A DNA stretch of 45,141 nucleotides from Saccoglossus kowalevskii. Taxonomy: Eukaryota; Hemichordata; Enteropneusta; Harrimaniidae. Location of the stretch: NCBI RefSeq assembly GCF_000003605.2, contig NW_003110337.1, positions 1 through 45,141 of the forward strand, in the 5' to 3' direction. The position numbers and the translations under genes were made by a program. The notes beneath the pieces were generated by a model, which saw nothing but the letters and a program-made list of their open reading frames with translations, was not told where the DNA came from and searched no databases. Positions within the stretch are counted from its first letter, which is position 1; the number at the start of each line of letters is the position of its first letter. This document shows positions 1 to 9,995 of this stretch, piece after piece.

Positions 1-420
1 CATATGTTGACCAGTCTCTACTACAGTCCCTGTGTTGACCAGTCCCTATTACAGTCTCTGTGTTGACGGGTCTCCACTACAGTTTATGTGTTGGCCAGTA
101 TCTACTACAGTTTCTTTGTAAACCAGTCTCTGCTACAGTTTCTGTGTTGACCAGTTTTTACTACAGTTTTAGTGTTACCAGTCTTTACTACATTTTCTTT
201 GTGACCAGTCTCTACTACAGTCCTTGTGTTGAACAGTCTCAATTACAGTTCCTGTGTTGACCAGTCTCTACTACAGTTTCTGTGTTCACCAGCCTATACT
301 ACACTTTTTGTGTTGACGAGTCTCTACTACAGTTTCTGCGTTGACCAGTCTCTACTACAGTTTCTGTGTTAAACAGTCTCTACTACAGTTTCTGTGTTGA
401 CCAGTCTCTACTACAGTTTC
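1..420. repeat. Cassette E fragment (right part)
   Basis: The window opens inside an E cassette, after its T-tract. It has the TGACGGGTCTCCAC monomer at 59, TGTTGGCC at 87, TTTGTAAACCAG at 115, and the two 27-bp monomers AGTGTTACCAG (171) and TTTGTGACCAG (198). CTCAATTACAG and the CACCAGCCTATAC monomers follow, then TGTTAAACAG. The same series occurs near 13330, 17260, 21130 and 38960. A 66-codon frame (60-260) results from the two 1-bp deletions and is not taken as a gene. Confidence 0.85.
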
Positions 421-1764
421 TGTGTTGACCAGTCTCTACTACAGTTTCTGCGTTGACCAGTCTCTACAACAGTTCTTGAGTAGACCATTCTCTACTACAG
501 TCCCTGTGTTGATCAGTCCCTATTACAGTCTCTGTGTTGACGAATCTCCACTACAGTTTCTGTGTTGGCCAGTATCTACTACAGTTTCTATGTTGACCAG
601 TCTCTACTACAGTTTCTGTGTTGACCAGTCTTTACTACAGTTTCAGTGTTGACCAGTATCTACTACAGTTTCTATGTTGACCAGTCTCTACTACAGTTTT
701 TGTGTTGACCAGTCTTTACTACAGTTTCAGTTTTGACCAGTCTTTACTACATTTTCTTTGTTGACCAGTCTCTACTACAGTTTCTGTGTTGACCAGTCTA
801 TATTACAGTTCCTCTGTTGACCAGTCTCTACTACAGTTTCTGTGTTGACCAGTATGTAATACAGTTTCTGCGTTGACCTGTCTCTACTACAGTTCTTGTG
901 TTGACCAGTCTCTACTACAGTCCCTGTGTCGACCAGTCTTTACCACAGTTTCTATTTTGACCAGTATCTACTACAGTTTCTGTGTTGACCAGTATTTACT
1001 ACAGTTTCTGTGTTGACCAGTATGTACTACAGTTTCTGTGCTGACCAGTCTCTACTGCAGTTTCAGTGTTGACGAGTATCTACTACAGTTTCTGTGTTGA
1101 CCAGTCTCTACTACGGTTTCTGTGTTGACCAGTCTCTACTACAGTTTCTGTGTTAATCAGTCTCTACTACAGTTTCTGTGTTGACCAGTATGTACTACAG
1201 TTTCGGCGTTGACCTGTCTCTACTACAGTTCTTGAGTTGACCAGTCTCTACTACAGTCCCTGTGTTGACCAGTCTCTACCACAGTTTCTGTGTTGACCAG
1301 TCTCTACTACAGTTTCAGTGTTGACGAGTATCTACTACAGTTTCTGTGTTGACCAGTCTCTACTACGGTTTCTGTGTTGACCAGTCTCTACTACAGTTTC
1401 TGTGTTGATCAGTCTCTACTACAGTTTCTGTGTTAAACAGTCTCTACTACAGTTTCTGTGTTGACCAGTCTCTACTACAGTTTCTGTGTTGACCAGTCTC
1501 TACTACAGTTTCTGCGTTGACCAGTCTCTACAACAGTTCTTGAGTAGACCATTCTCTACTACAGTCCCTGTGTTGATCAGTCCCTATTACAGTCCCTGTG
1601 TTGACGAATCTCCACTACAGTTTCTGTGTTGGCCAGTATCTACTACAGTTTCTATGTTGACCAGTCTCTACTACAGTTTCTGTGTTGACCAGTCTTTACT
1701 ACAGTTTCAGTGTTGACCAGTTTTTACTACATTTTCTTTGTTGACCAGTCTCTACTACAGTCCC
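421..1764. repeat. 1,064-bp duplication with a fused A-spine monomer
   Basis: Monomers from 421 and from 1485 match in order. Both contain a rare fused monomer at 477 and 1541 that begins TGAGTAGACCATTC but ends in AGTCCC. The normal spine has three further monomers between these two sequence states. The spacing of exactly 1,064 bp (38 monomers) and the shared fusion imply one deletion followed by duplication. Between the copies (about 645-1480) lie C-type monomers: GTATGTAC, CTACTGCAG, AGTGTTGACGAG and TACGGTTTC. No gene is seen. Confidence 0.8.
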
Positions 1765-2660
1765 TGTATTGAACAGTCTCTTTTACATTCCCTGTGTTGA
1801 CCAGTCTCTACTACAGTTTCTGTGTTCACCAGTCTATACTACAGTTTCTGTGTTTACCAGTCTCTACTACAGTCCCTGTGTCGAACAGTCTTTACCACAG
1901 TTTCTGTATTGACCAGTATCTACTACAGTTTCTGTGTTTACCAGTCTCTACTACAGTCCCTGTGTCGACCAGTCTTTACCATAGTTTCTGTGTTGACCAG
2001 TATCTACTACAGTTTCTGCGTTGACCCGTGTCTACTACAGATCTTGTGTTGACCAGTCTCTTCTACAGTCCCTGTGTTGACCAGTCTCTACTACAGTTTC
2101 TGTGTTGACGAGTCTCTACTACAGTTTCTGTGTTCACGACTCTCTACTACAGTTTCTGTGTTGACCAGTCTCTACTACAGTTTTTGTGTTGACCAGTCTC
2201 TACTACAGTTTTTGTGTAGACCAGTCTCTACTACAGTTTCTCTGTTGACCAGTCTCTACTACGGTTTCTGTGTTTACCAGTCTCTACTACAGTCCCTGTG
2301 TCGACCAGTCTTTACCATAGTTTCTGTGTTGACCAGTATCTACTACAGTTTCTGCGTTGACCCGTGTCTACTACAGATCTTGTGTTGACCAGTCTCTTCT
2401 ACAGTCCCTGTGTTGACCAGTCTCTACTACAGTTTCTGTGTTGACGAGTCTCTACTACAGTTTCTGTGTTCACGACTCTCTACTACAGTTTCTGTGTTGA
2501 CCAGTCTCTACTACAGTTTTTGTGTTGACCAGTCTCTACTACAGTTTTTGTGTAGACCAGTCTCTACTACAGTTTCTCTGTTGACCAGTCTCTACTACGG
2601 TTTCTGTGTTGACCAGTCTCTACTACGGTTTCTATGTTGACCCGTCTCTGCTACAGTCCC
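1765..2660. repeat. Cassette D, copy 1, expanded by a 336-bp internal duplication
   Basis: D starts at a CTTTTACATTCCC monomer. It runs through GTTCACCAGTCTATAC, TGTTTACCAG, TGTCGAACAGTC, TGTATTGACC, TGTTTACCAG, TGTCGACCAGTC with CCATAG, CCCGTGTCTAC with AGATCT, TTCACGACTC, TGTGTAGACC, and ends at CCCGTCTCTGCTAC. This copy is 896 bp instead of 560 because 12 monomers (1933-2268) are repeated immediately at 2269-2604. Open frames of 76-104 codons at 1794-2024, 1822-2052, 2074-2388 and 2410-2640 arise from TGA-losing monomers. Confidence 0.85.
1794..2052 (+). other. Dual-frame open stretch typical of cassette D (not a gene)
   Basis: Two 76-codon frames, offset by one monomer, overlap here. Each begins at GTG in TGTGTTG and ends at the TGA of GTTGACC, nine monomers later. 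One stays open because TGTTTACC replaces TGTTGACC at every third monomer; the other because TGTCGA replaces TGTTGA. The peptides repeat every 28 residues because 28 codons equal three monomers. The same pair is found at 4593, 9465, 11031, 18052, 24734, 33780, 34536 and 41848. No start context, signal or known domain supports translation. Confidence 0.8.
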
Positions 2661-2967
2661 TGTGTTGACCAGTCTCTATTACAGTCCCTGTTTTGATCAG
2701 TCTCTACTAAGGTTTCTGGTTGACCAGTATCTACTACAGTTTCTGTGTTGACCAGTCTCTACTACGGTTTCTGTGTTGACCAGTCTCTACTACATTTTCT
2801 GTGTTGATCAGTCTCTACTACAGTTTCTGTGTTGACCAGTATGTACTACAGTTTCTGCGTTGACCAGTCTCTACTACAGTTTCTGTGTTAAACAGTCTCT
2901 ACTACAGTTTCTGTGTTGACCAGTCTCTACTACAGTTTCTGTGTTGACCAGTCTCTACTACAGTTTC
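2661..2967. repeat. C/B-type linker monomers
   Basis: Eleven monomers carry C markers (TACGGTTTC, CTACATTTTC, TTGATCAG, GTATGTAC), then the B markers TGCGTTGACC and TGTTAAACAG. A 1-bp deletion (TTCTGGTTGACC near 2717) shifts the 28-bp phase. There is nothing else in this stretch. Confidence 0.75.
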
Positions 2968-3527
2968 TGCGTTGACCAGTGTCTACAACAGTTCTTGAGT
3001 AGACCATTCTCTACTACAGATTCTCTATTGACCAGTCTCTACTACGGATTCTGTGTTGACCAGTCTCTACTACGGTTTCTTTGTTGACCAGTCTCTACTA
3101 CAGTCCCTGTCTTGATCAGTCCCTATTACAGTCTCTGTGTTGACGAGTCTCAACTACAGTTTCTGTGTTGGCCAGTATCTACTACAGTTTCTATGTTGAC
3201 CAGTCTCTACTACAGTTTCTGTGTTGACCAGTCTTTACTACAGTTTCAGTGTTGACCAGTTTTTACTACATTTTCTTTGTTGACCAGTCTCTACTACAGT
3301 CCCTGTGTTGAACAGTCTCAATTACAGTTCCTGTGTTGACCAGTCTCTACTACAGTTTCTGTTTTCACCAGCCTATACTACAGTTTTTGTGTTGACGAGT
3401 CTCTACTACAGTTTCTGCGTTGACCAGTCTCTACTACAGTTTCTGTGTTAAACAGTCTCTACTACAGTTTCTGTGTTGACCAGTCTCTACTACAGTTTCA
3501 GTGTTGACCAGTCTCTACTACAGTTTC
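2968..3527. repeat. 20-mer HOR (A+B), 560 bp, reference copy
   Basis: The TGCGTTGACCAGTGTC monomers at 2968 and 3528 are exactly 560 bp (20 monomers) apart. Order: TGCGTTG, TGAGTAG, TCTATTG with CGGATTC, CGGTTTC, TTTGTTG with AGTCCC, TTGATCAGTCCC, TGACGAGTCTC, TGTTGGCC, TATGTTG, CTTTACTAC, AGTGTTG with ACATTTTC, TTTGTTG, TGAACAG with CAATTACAG, consensus, TTCACCAGCCTATAC, TGACGAG, TGCGTTG, TGTTAAACAG, then two near-consensus units. The same order recurs at 6468-7027. Confidence 0.88.
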
Positions 3528-4227
3528 TGCGTTGACCAGTGTCTACTACAGTTCTTGAGTAGACCATTCTCTACTACAGATTCTCTATTGACCAGTCTCT
3601 ACTACGGATTCTGTGTTGATCAGTCTCTACTACGGTTTCTTTGTTGACCAGTCTCTACTACAGTCCCTGTGTTGATCAGTCCCTATTACAGTCTCTGTGT
3701 TGACGAGTCTCCACTACAGTTTCTGTGTTGGCCAGTATCTACTACAGTTTCTATGTTGACCAGTCTCTACTACAGTTTCTCTGTTGACCAGTCTTGACTA
3801 CAGTTTCTGTGTTGACCAGTATGTACTACAGTTTCTGTGTTGACCAGTCTCTACTGCAGTTTCAGTGTTGACGAGTATCTACTACAGTTTCTGTGTTGAC
3901 CAGTCTCTACTACGGTTTCTGTGTTGAACAGTCTCTACTACAGTTTCTGTGTTGATCAGTCTCTACTACAGTTTCTGTGTTGACCAGTATGTACTACAGT
4001 TTCTGCGTTGACCTGTCTCTACTACAGGTCTTGTGTTGACCAGTCTCTACTACAGTACCTGTGTTGACCAGTCTCTACCACAGTTTCTGTGTTGACCAGT
4101 CTCTACTACAGTTTCAGTGTTCACGACTATCTACTACAGTTTCTGTGTTGACCAGTCTCTACTACGGTTTCTGTGTTGACCAGTCTCTACTACAGTTTCT
4201 GTGTTGACCAGTCTCAACTACAGTTTC
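3528..4227. repeat. 25-mer HOR (A+C), 700 bp, reference copy
   Basis: This begins with the same A spine as the 560-bp unit. After the tenth monomer it switches to the C tail: GTATGTAC, CTACTGCAG, AGTGTTGACGAG, TACGGTTTC, TTGATCAG, GTATGTAC, TGACCTGTC with CAGGTCT, AGTACC, CTACCACAG, AGTGTTCACGAC, TACGGTTTC and CTCAACTAC. The next TGCGTTGACCAGTGTC starts at 4228, exactly 700 bp on. Close copies lie at 7028-7727 and 42351-43050. Confidence 0.88.
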
Positions 4228-5123
4228 TGCGTTGACCAGTGTCTACAACAGTTCTTGAGTAGACCATTCTCTACTACAGATTCTCTATTGACCAGTCTCT
4301 ACTACGGATTCTGTGTTGACCAGTCTCTACTACGGTTTCTTTGTTGACCAGACTCTACTACAGTCCCTGTGTTGATCAGTCCCTATTACAGTCTCTGTGT
4401 TGACGAGTCTCCACTACAGTTTCTGTGTTGGCCAGTATCTACTACAGTTTCTATGTTGACCAGTCTCTACTACAGTTTCTGTGTTGACCAGTCTTTACTA
4501 CAGTTTCAGTGTTGACCAGTTTTTACTACATTTTCTTTGTTGACCAGTCTCTACTACAGTCCCTGTGTTGAACAGTCTCTTTTACATTCCCTGTGTTGAC
4601 CAGTCTCTACTACAGTTTCTGTGTTCACCAGTCTATACTACAGTTTCTGTGTTTACCAGTCTCTACTACAGTCCCTGTGTCGAACAGTCTTTACCACAGT
4701 TTCTGTATTGACCAGTATCTCCTACAGTTTCTGTGTTTACCAGTCTCTACTACAGTCCCTGTGTCGACCAGTCTTTACCATAGTTTCTGTGTTGACCAGT
4801 ATCTACTACAGTTTCTGCGTTGACCCGTGTCTACTACAGATCTTGTGTTGACCAGTCTCTTCTACAGTCCCTGTGTTGACCAGTCTCTACTACAGTTTCT
4901 GTGTTGACGAGTCTCTACTACAGTTTCTGTGTTCACGACTCTCTACTACAGTTTCTGTGTTGACCAGTCTCTACTACAGTTTTTGTGTTGACCAGTCTCT
5001 ACTACAGTTCTTGTGTAGACCAGTCTCTACTACAGTTTCTGTGTTGACCAGTCTCTACTACGGTTTCTGTGTTGACCAGTCTCTACTACGGTTTCTATGT
5101 TGACCCGTCTCTGTTACAGTCCC
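4228..5123. repeat. A spine (4228-4563) plus cassette D copy 2 (4564-5123)
   Basis: Twelve spine monomers lead into a full 20-monomer D of exactly 560 bp. The spine carries a private substitution, CCAGACTCTAC near 4349, also found near 43173. D here has CTCCTACAG near 4709 and CTGTTACAG near 5112. It carries two overlapping open frames (4593-4823 and 4621-4851) and a third (4873-5103). These are treated as non-coding. Confidence 0.85.
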
Positions 5124-5991
5124 TGTGTTGACCAGTCTATATTACAGTCCCTGTGTTGATCAGTCTCTACTACGGTTTCTGGGTTGACGAGTCTCTACTA
5201 CAGTTTCTGTGTTGACCAGTATGTACTACAGTTTCTGTGTTGACCAGTCTCTACTGCAGTTTCAGTGTTGACGAGTATCTACTACAGTTTCTGTGTTGAC
5301 CAGTCTCTACTACGGTTTCTATGTTGACCAGTCTCTACTACAGTTTCTGTGTTGATCAGTCTCTACTACAGTTTCTGTGTTGACCAGTATGTACTACAGT
5401 TTCTGCGTTGACCTGTCTCTACTACAGTTCCTGTGTTGACCAGTCTCTACTACAGTCCCTGTGTCGACCAGTCTTTACCACAGTTTCTATGTTGACCACT
5501 ATCTACTACAGTTTCTGTGTTGACCAGTCTCTACTACAGTTTCTGTGTTGACCAGTATGTACTACAGTTTCTGTGTTGAGCAGTCTCTACTGCCATTTCA
5601 GTGTTGACGAGTATCTACTACAGTTTCTGTGTTGACCAGTCTCTACTACGGTTTCTGTGTTGACCAGTCTCTACTACACTTTCTGTGTTGATCAGTCTCT
5701 ACTACAGTTTCTGTGTTGACCAGTATATACTACAGTTTCTACGTTGACCTGTCTCTACTACAGGTCTTGTGTTGACCAGTCTCTACTACAGTCCCTGTGT
5801 TGACCAGTCTCTACCACAGTTTCTGTGTTGACCAGTCTCTACTACAGTTTCAGTGTTGACGAGTATCTACTACAGTTTCTGTGTTGACCAGTCTCTACTA
5901 CGGTTTCTGTGTTGACCAGTCTCTACTACAGTTTCTGTGTTGATCAGTCTCTACTACAGTTTATGCGTTGACCAGTCTCTACTACAGTTCT
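5124..5991. repeat. C-type block
   Basis: Thirty-one monomers of C type: GTATGTAC, CTACTGCAG or CTACTGCCATTTC, AGTGTTGACGAG, TACGGTTTC, TTGATCAG, CTACCACAG, and one TGTCGACCAG monomer (GTCGAC site). It contains no foreign sequence and no open frame of note. It ends in a TATGCGTTGACC monomer that leads into E. Confidence 0.75.
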
Positions 5992-6467
5992 TGTGTAGTC
6001 CAGTCTCTACTACAGTTTTTTTCTATTGTCCAGTCTCTAATTCGGATTCTGTGTTGACCAGTCTCTACTACTTTTTCTATGTTGACCAGTCCCTATTACA
6101 GTCTCTGTGTTGACGAGTCTCCACTACAGTTTCTGTGTTGGCCAGTATCTACTACAGTTTCTTTGTAAACCAGTCTCTGCTACAGTTTCTGTGTTGACCA
6201 GTCTTTACTACAGTTGTGGTGTTACCAGTCTTTACTACATTTTCTTTGTGACCAGTCTCTACTACAGTCCCTGTGTAGACCAGTCTCTACTACAGTTTCT
6301 GTGTTCACCAGCCTATACTACAGTTTTTGTGTTGACGAGTATCTACTACAGTTTCTGCGTTGACCAGTCTCTACTACAGTTTCTGTGTTAAACAGTCTCT
6401 ACTACAGTTTCTGTGTTGACCAGTCTCTACTACAGTTTCTGTGTTGACCAGTCTCTACTACAGTTTC
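5992..6467. repeat. Cassette E copy with T7 tract
   Basis: Starts at the TGTGTAGTCC monomer, followed by a T7 tract, CTATTGTCC, CTAATTCGGATTC and CTACTACTTTTTC. Then come CCCTATTACAG, TGACGAG, TGTTGGCC, TTTGTAAACC, and the two 27-bp monomers with GTTACCAG and TTTGTGACCAG. It ends with CACCAGCCTATAC and TGTTAAACAG. The open frame 6107-6391 (94 codons) falls here. The closest relative is at about 7924-8400. Confidence 0.82.
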
Positions 6468-7027
6468 TGCGTTGACCAGTGTCTACAACAGTTCTTGAGT
6501 AGACCATTCTCTACTACAGATTCTCTATTGACCAGTCTCTACTATGGATTCTGTGTTGACCAGTCTCTACTACGGTTTCTTTGTTGACCAGTCTCTACTA
6601 CAGTCCCTGTGTTGATCAGTCCCTATTACAGTCTCTGTGTTGACGAGTCTCCACTACAGTTTCTGTGTTGGCCAGTATCTACTACAGTTTCTATGTTGAC
6701 CAGTCTCTACTACAGTTTCTGTGTTGACCAGTCTTTACTACAGTTTCAGTGTTGACCAGTTTTTACTACATTTTCTTTGTTGACCAGTCTCTACTACAGT
6801 CCCTGTGTTGAACAGTCTCAATTACAGTTCCTGTGTTGACCAGTCTCTACTACAGTTTCTGTTTTCACCAGCCTATACTACAGTTTTTGTGTTGACGAGT
6901 CTCTACTACAGTTTCTGCGTTGACCAGTCTCTACTACAGTTTCTGTGTTAAACAGTCTCTACTACAGTTTCTGTGTTGACCAGTCTCTACTACAGTTTCT
7001 GTGTTGACCAGTCTCTACTACAGTTTC
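6468..7027. repeat. 20-mer HOR (A+B), 560 bp, second copy
   Basis: Same monomer order as 2968-3527, with private changes such as CTACTATGGATTC near 6541. It joins a 700-bp HOR at 7028, as the first 560-bp copy joins one at 3528. The 560+700 pair is therefore itself repeated. Confidence 0.87.
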
Positions 7028-7727
7028 TGCGTTGAACAGTGTCTACTACAGTTCTTGAGTAGACCATTCTCTTCTACAGATTCTCTATTGACCAGTCTCT
7101 ACTACGGATTCTGTGTTGACCAGTCTCTACTACGGTTTCTTTGTTGACCAGTCTCTACTACAGTCCCTGTGTTGATCAGTCCCTATTACAGTCTCTGTGT
7201 TGACGAGTCTCCACTACAGTTTCTGTGTTGGCCAGTATCTACTACAATTTCTATGTTGACCAGTCTCTACTACAGTTTCTGTGTTGACCAGTCTTTACTA
7301 CAGTTTCTGTGTTGACCAGTATGTACTACAGTTTCTGTGTTGACCAGTCTTTACTGCAGTTTCAGTGTTGACGAGTATCTACTACAGTTTCTGTGTTGAC
7401 CAGTCTCTACTACGGTTTCTGTGTTGACCAGTCTCTACTACAGTTTCTGTGTTGATCAGTCTCTACTACAGTTTCTGTGTTGACCAGTATGTACTACAGT
7501 TTCTGCGTTGACCTGTCTCTACTACAGGTCTTGTGTTGACCAGTCTCTACTACAGTACCTGTGTTGACCAGTCTCTACCACAGTTTCTGTGTTGACCAGT
7601 CTCTACTACAGTTTCAGTGTTCACGAGTATCTACTACAGTTTCTGTGTTGACCAGTCTCTACTACGGTTTCTGTGTTGACCAGTCTCTACTACAGTTTCT
7701 GTGTTGACCAGTCTCAACTACAGTTTC
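7028..7727. repeat. 25-mer HOR (A+C), 700 bp, second copy
   Basis: Matches 3528-4227 monomer by monomer, including TTCACGAG, AGTACC and CTCAACTAC. Its opening unit has TTGAACAGTGTC and the next has CTCTTCTACAG. The following TGCGTTGACCAGTGTC is at 7728. Confidence 0.87.
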
Positions 7728-8400
7728 TGCGTTGACCAGTGTCTACAACAGTTCTTGAGTAGACCATTCTCTACTACAGATTCTCTATTGACCAGTCTCT
7801 ACTATGGATTCTGTGTTGACCAGTCTCTACTACAGTTTCTGTGTTGATCAGTCTCTACTACAGTTTCTGTGTTGACCAGTCTCTACTACAGTTTATGCGT
7901 TGACCAGTCTCTACTACAGTTCTTGTGTAGTCGAGTCTCTACTACAGTTTTTTTCTATTGTCCAGTCTCTAATTCGGATTCTGTGTTGACCAGTCTCTAC
8001 TACTTTTTCTATGTTGACCAGTCCCTATTACAGTCTCTGTGTTGACGAGTCTCCACTACAGTTTCTGTGTTGGCCAGTATCTACTACAGTTTCTTTGTAA
8101 AACCAGTCTCTGCTACAGTTTCTGTGTTGACCAGTCTTTACTACAGTTGTGGTGTTACCAGTCTTTACTACATTTTCTTTGTGACCAGTCTCTACTACAG
8201 TCCCTGTGTAGACCAGTCTCTACTACAGTTTCTGTGTTCACCAGCCTATACTACAGTTTTTGTGTTGACGAGTATCTACTACAGTTTCTGCGTTGACCAG
8301 TCTCTACTACAGTTTCTGTGTTAAACAGTCTCTACTACAGTTTCTGTGTTGACCAGTCTCTACTACAGTTTCTGTGTTGACCAGTCTCTACTACAGTTTC
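7728..8400. repeat. Truncated A spine joined to cassette E
   Basis: Only three spine monomers (to CTACTATGGATTC near 7804) precede a jump into C/E monomers and an E cassette at 7924. That cassette has a TCGAGTC variant after TGTGTAG and a T7 tract. An extra A (TGTAAAACC near 8098) makes the unit 673 bp, 24 monomers plus 1. The overlapping 85-codon frames 8039-8296 and 8067-8324 result from these indels. Confidence 0.8.
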
Positions 8401-9099
8401 TGCGTTGACCAGTGTCTACAACAGTTCTTGAGTAGACCATTCTCTACTACAGATTCTCTATTGACCAGTCTCTACTATGGATTCTGTGTTGACCAGTCTC
8501 TACTACGGTTTTTTGTTGACCAGTCTCTACTACAGTCCCTGTGTTGATCAGTCCCTATTACAGTCTCTGTGTTGACGAGTCTCCACTACAGTTTCTGTGT
8601 TGGCCAGTATCTACTACAGTTTCTATGTTGACCAGTCTCTACTACAGTTTCTGTGTTGACCAGTCTTTACTACAGTTTCTGTGTTGACCAGTATTTACTA
8701 CAGTTTCTGTGTTGACCATTCTCTACTGCCTTTTCAGTGTTGACGAGTATCTACTACAGTTTCTGTGTTGACCAGTCTCTACTACGGTTTCTGTGTTGAC
8801 CAGTCTCTACTACAGTTTCTGTGTTGATCAGTCTCTACTACAGTTTCTGTGTTGACCAGTATGTACTACAGTTTCTGCGTTGACCTGTCTCTACTACAGG
8901 TCTTGTGTTGACCAGTCTCTACTACAGTACCTGTGTTGACTAGTCTCTACCACAGTTTCTGTGTTGACCAGTCTCTACTACAGTTTCAGTGTTGACGAGT
9001 ATCTACTACAGTTTCTGTGTTGACCAGTCTCTACTACGGTTTCTGTGTTGACCAGTCTCTACTACAGTTTCTGTGTTGACCAGTCTCAACTACAGTTTC
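8401..9099. repeat. 25-mer HOR (A+C), 699 bp
   Basis: A+C structure, one base short because CGGTTTTTTG near 8507 lost a base. Diagnostic variants are GTATTTAC near 8692 and CTACTGCCTTTTC near 8725. The same pair recurs at about 41075-41115, making 40783-41482 the closest relative. Confidence 0.84.
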
Positions 9100-9995
9100 T
9101 GCGTTGACCAGTGTCTACAACAGTTCTTGAGTAGACCATTCTCTACTACAGATTCTCTATTGACCAGTCTCTACTACGGATTCTGTGTTGACCAGTCTCT
9201 ACTACGGTTTCTTTGTTGACCAGTCTCTACTACAGTCCCTGTGTTGATCAGTCCCTATTACAGTCTCTGTGTTGACGAGTCTCCACTACAGTTTCTGTGT
9301 TGGCCAGTATCTACTACAGTTTCTATGTTGACCAGTCTCTACTACAGTTTCTGTGTTGACCAGTCTTTACTACAGTTTCAGTGTTGACCAGTTTTTACTA
9401 CATTTTCTTTGTTGACCAGTCTCTACTACAGTCCCTGTGTTGAACAGTCTCTTTTACATTCCCTGTGTTGACCAGTCTCTACTACAGTTTCTGTGTTCAC
9501 CAGTCTATACTACAGTTTCTGTGTTTACCAGTCTCTACTACAGTCCCTGTGTCGAACAGTCTTTACCACAATTTCTGTATTGACCAGTATCTACTACAGT
9601 TTCTGTGTTTACCAGTCTCTACTACAGTCCCTGTGTCGACCAGTCTTTACCATAGTTTCTGTGTTGACCAGTATCTACTACAGTTTCTGCGTTGACCCGT
9701 GTCTACTACAGATCTTGTGTTGACCAGTCTCTTCTACAGTCCCTGTGTTGACCAGTCTCTACTACAGTTTCTGTGTTCACGACTCTCTACTACAGTTTCT
9801 GTGTTGACCAGTCTCTACTACAGTTTTTGTGTTGACCAGTCTCTACTACAGTTTTTGTGTAGACCAGTCTCTACTACAGTTTCTCTGTTGACCAGTCTCT
9901 ACTACGGTTTCTGTGTTGACCAGTCTCTACTACGGTTTCTGTGTTGACCAGTCTCTACTACGGTTTCTATGTTGACCCGTCTCTGCTACAGTCCC
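9100..9995. repeat. A spine (9100-9435) plus cassette D copy 3 (9436-9995)
   Basis: The layout is identical to 4228-5123. D is again 560 bp, but it lacks the TGACGAG monomer before TTCACGACTC and has one extra CGGTTTC monomer, so the length is conserved by compensating monomer loss and gain. The open frames 9465-9695, 9493-9723 and 9699-9947 are the usual D frames. Confidence 0.84.

Noticed and set aside
171-224. 27-bp monomers as coding frameshifts
   Set aside because: They are inherited indels of cassette E; no gene is present to be shifted.
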